A stretch of 64,000 nt of DNA from Lycocorax pyrrhopterus obiensis (lineage: Eukaryota; Chordata; Aves; Passeriformes; Paradisaeidae): NCBI GenBank assembly GCA_014706295.1, contig JACSVZ010000022.1:9938830-10002829 (forward strand). Reading direction: 5' to 3'. This document shows positions 57,700 to 64,000 of this stretch, piece by piece; positions within the stretch are counted from its first letter, which is position 1; every line of letters begins with the position of its first letter. The notes beneath the pieces were generated by a model, which searched no databases, had not been told where the DNA came from, and saw only the letters and a list, made by a program, of their open reading frames with translations. The position numbers and the translations under genes are program-made.

Positions 57700-60600
57700 A
57701 TTTGCTGGTGTGACTATTGACATTTTTCCCCCCTCAACAATTTGTATCTAGAAACAGATGAATTTTGCCCATCATGCCCAGACCCTACATTTAATCAATT
57801 CCACTCATTTACAAGGATGCAAAACAGACTCGTGCCTCTGCAGAACAACACAGCCCCTACAACGAGAGTTCTTTCATCTGCTTTTCCTCCATGTCTCGTG
57901 TTACTATGGGAACATTACAGCTGGTGGGTTTCCTGGGTCAGAAAGAAGAGGAGGGGGAGGAAATCAGTCTGCGGAATGGTTTCTAATTTTAGACCTGAAG
58001 GCAGTTATATTTTCAACACTTTGCTTCTGAGAAAGCTCATCACAGAGAAAACGCTGAATGAGAGCTGACTGCAGGCGTCAGGCTGCGCCGGCGCCATGGT
58101 CGTTGGTGTTGGGAGGCTCTTTCCTACTGACCAAACACATCTCCCAGTTGTTCAGGAATGTAAAGGGGGGATAAAACACCCACAACAGACACAGGCATCC
58201 AAAAGGGAAGGGTGGGTGGTAACAGAGCTCCAAAAGCTGCCCCAGTCACTCAATCACTGGGTGCTGCTGGCATCCACCCCAGCCAGGGTGAACACGAGGC
58301 TTTGCTGATGCCCAGGAGGAGCATCCTCGTCCCTAACCATGCAGCTCCTGCCTCAGCTCTCCCATGGTGATGCTTCACGTAACACCCCAGCCATGAAACC
58401 TTATTAATTACATCTACATCTGCTTTCACTTGCTACAACTACACCCATCATTTCTGGCCTCTGAAGCTTCTGAAAAACACTTCAAAACCTTGTATTTCAA
58501 AGGCTCAGAAATAGGAAAGCAAACAAAACAAGCCAGGTTGATTTACTGCGAGGAGTAAAGAACCCTGGAGGTTTACATGCCCAGAGTGGGGACCTGACTA
58601 ATGATGTTAATGCCCGAGGTTGGCCATAGCAGGAACAGCTATGAATAAAAGTTTCCTGGTGGAGCTGCAACCATTATTCTTTGACTAATATATGTTAAAC
58701 CAGTTTCCCAAAAGGAATAAGCTACAGTAGTAAAAAGATGCATTTCTTTGGCAGGGAATATTCTGGCTCCAAGCTTCACTGCATGATTCTGCCTCTCCAG
58801 CGCAGGGCTGGCGTCTCAGGAGCTGCACCCTCAACTGCCAGCCCCACCTGGGAATAGCCACAGGCTTAGAGCAGAGCTGGCTCATGCTGCAGAATGAGGG
58901 GCTTCTGCTTCTCCCTCCAGTCACCCCATTTACTGAGACCCCCAGCACAGCCAGGGAAAAGGAATGCTGGAAAAAGTGTTTGTGTTAGCCCCTTTGGCAT
59001 ACACAAAACCCATCACTTTCCTGGGCAGTCCTGCGGGAAGAGCTGTCTGGTGACACCCAGCTTCCCTCGCCACTGGCACATGGAGCAGCACGCACCAGCC
59101 AGGTGGTTCAAACCCTGCAGCAGGGGGAGCAAGCCCCTTCTCCAGACCCCAAGAAAGAGCAGAGGGATGAAGCTTTTGCCGGGGCATTGCTGGAGCAAGA
59201 GCTGGAGAGCTCCAAGTCCCATGTGCAGCCAGCAGCACATCCAGGCCCTGGCGAGCCCTCCTGCTGCTCACCCAGCTCAAGATTTTCCAACCTGTCAGGG
59301 TACCAGTGTTAAAGATACTTTCCTGAACAGGATTTTCCCAGCTCTCATGGGTTCTGGATTGCAGTTTCCTGCTCTGGATATGCTCCTGAAGCCACTAGAA
59401 ATTTAGATGTACATGTTGGAGAAGTGTTGAGTAACACTGAGAAGATGCTGCCCTTTCCTTTGGAAAAGGCTCCTCTGCTGCTTCCCCCTCAGTCCCATGT
59501 GATGAGCAGCATGATGGAGGCCAGACCCCAAGAGTGAAAAGCCTTTTCCAGGGGCACAGGATGGCTTTTCCACTCTTCTTTGATCCTGGGCTCCCAGCTG
59601 TGCCAGAGGTCCATGCAGCAGCAAGCTCTCATCACATGCTCTCGTCACAGTTTTCTTTCTCAAGACAAGCAGAGGCCTGGGACAGTGCCAGATCACAGAG
59701 CCCTCTATAATGTGCCAGAGAAATAAATGCCTCCCAGCAGAGCAGAATACACACAGAAGTGATGGCCAAACGGGAATGAAAAGAGGCCCTAAACTTTACT
59801 TACTGTCCAGAAGGTGTTTGCTCAGGAACCAGAACAAAACCTTGTATCAACACAGCCTGTTCTGCCAACCTGTGGGCAAAAAGGATGCACGGAGACACCA
59901 AGTCCCAGCAGTGCAGGAGCCCTGAAGTGGCACTAAGCAGCTGCCAGCACAGGTTGCTGGGGCCACTCATCCTGTCCTCCAGATAACAGGGTCACACAGA
60001 CCCCCCAAACCCTGCTCTGCCAGCTCCGTGGGCATGCTGGTGTCAGAGAACATGAGCAGTGGGATCTGAGCTCCCTGCTCCTGGCTCCTGAGCAGGTTCC
60101 AATGCTCCACATCATTCACGTGGCACCTCACTCCATGGAAGTTCACCTGGTGATGGGGCTGTACCCAGCCCGCTGCTTCAGTGCAGCACCCTGTCACCAC
60201 ACAGGAGCATCACTTCTGCCAGGGACAGGGCAAGGCCCATGTCACCAGCAGCTGAACAGTCTCTGGGAACACAGTCCCACAGGCAGCACCAGCCTGCACC
60301 ACGTTGGGAACCACAGGAGCTGTTTATACTCACCAGGACACCCATCTTCAACATCACCATGGACTTCAACCAACCCAAAGCCTTCTGCTGGACACGAGGC
60401 GAGTCAGTCCATGTGGTGACAGTGTGTGACACCAGGTTTGTGTTTGGCACAGCTCAGGTGAGCTCTGGCCAGTTCACACAAAGAGGGACCCCCAACCGGT
60501 CCAGCACCTTCTCTGCGATTCCTGTTCAGCGATTCCTCTGCAGCATCTCACAGCGATGCTGGGAGCTCATGCAGCAGCCACAGGTCTGGGCCCTGCAGAT

Positions 60601-61240
60601 GCTGAACTATTCCTACCTTCAGGCAGAAATGCAGAGTGGAATATTGCCCCATCCCTCACCTGGTCAGTGCCAGACCGCCACAATCTCTGGGGACACAAGG
60701 AGTGAAAAACACACTCATAATAACGTCCAGTGCTGGGAAAAACAGATATTGGAGAGGCCATTTAAAACCTGAGATTCATATTTTTTTTTAACCCAGAATA
60801 ATTCAGGCTCTTTAAAATCCAAAATGCTGGGATTCTTGTCACTGTGACATGCAGAGACCAACAGGCTGTGACATCAGCCTAAGCAGATGTGGCCCAGGCA
60901 GGCACACGGGTGTTCTCCAGGGCTATCAGACCTCTCAGTCCTCTGGTAAGGAAGTTTTCTCTCCGGATTCTATTAGGAAATGCTTCATGACCTTTGGAAA
61001 TTCGATTTAATTTTGATTTCTGCTTGTGGATTAGAATTTGGTCAGCAGGTTATCAGGCCAGGAGGAGCCACTGAAAATTCAATTTTGTTTCTCAGGAAGT
61101 TCAAGTGGGAAGAGTTTTCAAACCCAAACCCAAAATATTGATTGTCACAAAGGAACAAGATCCCAGAGTGGAAGCAGGACAGAAGCTCTCCCTGAGAAGC
61201 ATCAGAAACCAGAAGCTCATTCCAAGCACTACAAAAGTAG
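57700..61240. other. Intergenic region between convergent TENP and the BPIFB2-position gene
   Basis: About 3.5 kb. Open frames such as 58894-59406 plus and 60239-60772 plus have no splice flanks, signal peptide or family motif. No repeat of note was seen. Confidence 0.55.
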
Positions 61241-61245
61241 GAACA

Positions 61246-61251
61246 TTTATT
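61246..61251 (-). terminator. Candidate poly(A) signal of the BPIFB2-position gene
   Basis: AATAAA on the minus strand, downstream of the last recognised exon (62341-62265). The terminal coding exon between them is not certain. Confidence 0.45.
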
Positions 61252-62264
61252 AAAAGAGTTACATGACAAATGTATTCTGAGCTCCCGCTCAGCACCTCAC
61301 ACCCTCCTGGACAAGGATGGGGAGATTCACTTCAGAAGCCACATGCAACAAATTCACTTTTTCATTCTATCAGGAGGAGTTTTACCTCAGAACAAATTTC
61401 CCAGTTCCACTGCAGCACCACATGCAGCTGCTGTAACTGTGACCCCAAAATCACACCAACTTCTCTAAATAAATATTTGTACACAGAGCTGCCGGTCAGG
61501 TTTGGCTTATGCAAGTGTCAAACCGTACTCACACGAACCAATTCACTTTAAAGTGTCTTAAATATAATCAAGAATCTTGAATCAAGTTTAGGGGAAAAAA
61601 GCAGATAATGCTGGTCCTGGCATTCCATCCTGGCTGCTCTCTTCCTTTCTCTGCCCCCACAGCCCTCTCCATGCCTCAGGCTCCACAGCTCACACCAGAA
61701 ACACCATCAGGCCCTGAAGGAGAGCGGGGAGAAAGACAAACAATTATCTCCCGTCGAGGGATGGTGGTTCACAACACACAGCAAAGAGAGAACTCTCCTG
61801 CAAAAGTCCTCATGTCCAGTTTGTAATAGGGAGGGCACAGAACCCTTTGGGAAGTGTTGGGGAATATCCCAGTTCCTCTGGGACACCTCCAGGGTGAACA
61901 GGGCTGGATCTTGGGGCAATTCAAGACACTTTGAATGGTGCCACTGGAGAGGGCTTGCCTGAATCCCCGAATCCACATCAGAGCTGCTGCCACTGAGTTC
62001 TCCAGAAAGAAAAGAGAGCCTGGACAGGGAACTGGGACCTACCCCAGGGCCTGAGCACTGCTCATGATGCACCTGGGCCCACACCATTTGTGGGTATCAC
62101 ATCCTCAGGCAGCATTCCCTGACCTGAGGGAGGTCAGACAGAGCAGCCCTTTCGGTCTTTCAGGGATTAAAATCTACAGCTCTTGCACACACAGCCAACC
62201 ACTGGCAGGGTCCTGTGAACAGCCCCGGTGCCCTACAGGAGGGAACAGCCCACCAAGCACTCAC

Positions 62265-63499
62265 CGTTTTTATCTGAAAATCCACATTCACTAAGGGAAT
62301 GCGCAGCACCTTTGGCAGCGGGATCCCGACGCTCAGGGCACCTGCAGGGGACAGACAGGTCCTTATGTGCTGAGCCAGCTCACAGCCCACGGCAGAGCTG
62401 CTCCAGGGAGGACAGGGAGCAGAGCTTCTTGGGGCCATCACTGTGTGCTTGGCTTTCCTTAGGTTGTCCATCACTGACTGTTGCCAGAACTGGTGCTGGG
62501 GTGGGATGGTGCAAATATGGTTTTAACTACATCCTCAAAATGGGGATTTCAGGGTTTTAATGGCTCCTGCACTCCTAGTACATCTTCCAAACGTACACAT
62601 AAGACCCCCTCTCCCCTCCTTGCCCAGAACTCGAAGTGCTCCCAACATTACAGCCATCCTGGTCACCTTACCATTGATCACAGGCAGGAATGTTTCCACA
62701 AGCAAACTGCTGCAGTGGGGCTTCAGGATGGAGATCTGAATCAGAGAAGGAACAACCCCGTGAGCAGTGCTGCCTGGCCCATGACAGCAGTAAGAAGGAC
62801 CCTTGGGACTGAAAACCACTGCCCACTGACACAGCAAAAGAACAAACAGTCCCTCTTCTCTTTCAAGTGAATCTACTTTTCTTCTTCAATTTGTATTCAG
62901 TCCTTCCTTTAGAAAAACTTCTGCCTTGTGATGCTCCTGCTGCAGCTCAATGTGAGCTTTGCCCAAGCAGAGGTGAATAAACAAACAGATTTCAGCTTTA
63001 CATTTGCTTTATTAGAAATGGCAGAAGGGAAAAAAAACCCAGCAAGAGAGGAATTGCTACAACCTACACCACAGAGCGGGTAAGAGCTCTGACCATTGGC
63101 AGGGGTAATCCATCACAGCATCCCACAGCCACTGCCTAGCTCCATCCCTCCCTCCCCAAGAGCCACAGGGCATCATGCTTGGCTGCTCTGCCTGCCCAGT
63201 AAAGCCCAGACTGGTGTTAGAGACTTACATTACTGATGCCAACATCAGACGACTCCAAGGAGAGGGAAGTGCTGCAGGGAAAGGAGAGCGAACAGCAGGT
63301 CAGACACAAGGCACCGGCCAGAGCTCACAGCCAGACCCTGGCCACCTCCGAGCCCATGGGCAGGGACTCCCTGTGAGGCATCACCCACAAAGGGACACCT
63401 GCATTGTAACACAAAAACCAGGCACACTTGCAAGAGAGAAAAGAAAATAGGAAAATAAAAGCTTAACCTAATTTTAATTTGCTTGTCGATGATGCAGCA
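62265..63499 (-). CDS. BPIFB2: BPIFB protein (BPIFB2 position), 3' exons only
   Basis: C-terminal BPI domain of a further minus-strand BPIFB gene that continues past the right edge. Exons: 63499-63469 (IIDKQIKI), 63271-63229 (TSLSLESSDVGISN), 62735-62672 (ILKPHCSSLLVETFLPVIN) and 62341-62265 (ALSVGIPLPKVLRIPLVNVD). Lengths 43, 64 and 77 and their phases equal the corresponding exons of gene B and TENP. SSDVGIS matches the family's C-domain motif (human BPIFB2 has SSNVGF), and GIPLPKVL is the penultimate-exon hallmark. The terminal exon is unresolved; candidate acceptors precede 62114, 62022 and 61813. The leftmost exon is only 31 bases where relatives have 68, and a CR1 tail lies about 120 bases upstream. 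The symbol rests mainly on order (beyond BPIFB6, as in human). Confidence 0.65.
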
Positions 63500-63616
63500 C
63501 TGCAGCAGGGCACGCAGAGCTCCTGGCTGCGCCTTCCCTCTCCCTGCCCAGATTATTCACCTTCAGGAAGGAGGCAGCTCCTGGCCAGCTGAGAGCAGAG
63601 CCTCTGGAACCCTGTG

Positions 63617-63690
63617 GCAGGGGGGCTGGAACTGGATGATCTTTAAGATCCCTTCCAACCCAAACCATTCTGTGATTCTATGTAAAAGCA
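63617..63690 (+). mobile_element. CR1 LINE 3' tail fragment
   Basis: GGCTGGAACTGGATGATCTT, TAAGATCCCTTCCAACCC and ATTCTGTGATTCTATG form a canonical CR1 3' end. It is antisense to the BPIFB2-position gene and close to its 31-base exon. Confidence 0.93.
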
Positions 63691-64000
63691 CCCAGTCTGG
63701 ATTTAAGGACCTGGTGAATTTGCTACAGCTCCTCATCTATCACTGCAATCACACGACTATCCATACCTAAAATGGATGCTTTATTTCCACATTCCATTTC
63801 TCTTTTCTACTTCTATTGAATCTTGTTATACCGTTGTCTATTGAATTAAAAGCCTTTTGACGCATTTCTATTCCCTATATCACTGCATACAAGCTATGCC
63901 AATTTTGCTTCTAAATCCAGCTCTTTGACAAGCTAAATGGCCCAAAATCCTCAAACCTCCCGCTATAAGGAATGCTCTCCAATCTTTAATCATACCTTGA

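Noticed and set aside
63009..63014. Minus-strand AATAAA
   Set aside because: It lies between the BPIFB2-position exons at 63229 and 62735, so it is intronic; splice phases join those exons across it.

Overview
The window is vertebrate nuclear DNA, almost certainly from a bird. It has small spliced exons with GT-AG introns, CR1 LINE 3' ends with the avian-type tail (TTCTGTGATTCTATG), and a TENP (ovoglobulin G2-like) gene, which is known from birds. The locus is the BPI/LBP/PLUNC (BPI-fold) cluster next to CDK5RAP1, the same neighbourhood as human 20q11.2 in mirror orientation. I found no prokaryotic, phage or CRISPR content.

Layout. (1) 442-5154, + strand: the last 12 coding exons of a BPI/LBP-type gene; its 5' part lies off the window. 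(2) 5390-6005: a CR1 fragment running up to the CpG-rich promoter of (3) CDK5RAP1, 6172-12716, + strand, 13 coding exons, 561 codons. (4) 12.7-19.7 kb: no gene recognised. (5) A minus-strand series of BPI-fold genes. Gene A (27.4-21.5 kb) has a Gly-Leu decapeptide-repeat N-terminus, and only its N-terminal BPI domain was found. Next is a broken BPIFB4-like copy (31.5-29.0 kb). Gene B (41.7-34.3 kb) is complete, 625 codons, with a long Gly-Leu repeat; it sits where BPIFB3 is expected. Last is a BPIFB6-like copy with two frameshifts (48.8-44.7 kb). (6) TENP on the + strand, 51.9-57.7 kb, 15 coding exons, 450 codons, intact. (7) The 3' exons of another minus-strand BPIFB gene in the BPIFB2 position (63.5-61.2 kb), running off the right edge.

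How the genes relate. BPI/LBP-type proteins bind lipopolysaccharide. BPIFB/BPIFA (PLUNC) proteins are secreted, lipid-binding mucosal proteins, and TENP is an egg-white member in chicken. Genes A, B and TENP each have a TATA box, a short first exon that appears to be 5' untranslated, and an ATG/signal-peptide exon. CDK5RAP1 is an unrelated mitochondrial tRNA-modifying enzyme with a CpG promoter.

The most notable observations are decay of the BPIFB4-like and BPIFB6-like copies in this assembly, the parallel Gly-Leu repeat exons in genes A and B (open on more than one frame and strand), the apparent loss of the C-terminal BPI domain from gene A, and a GC-AG intron in CDK5RAP1. Exon boundaries were read by eye from splice motifs, reading phase and remembered family sequences; no alignment or transcript data were available.
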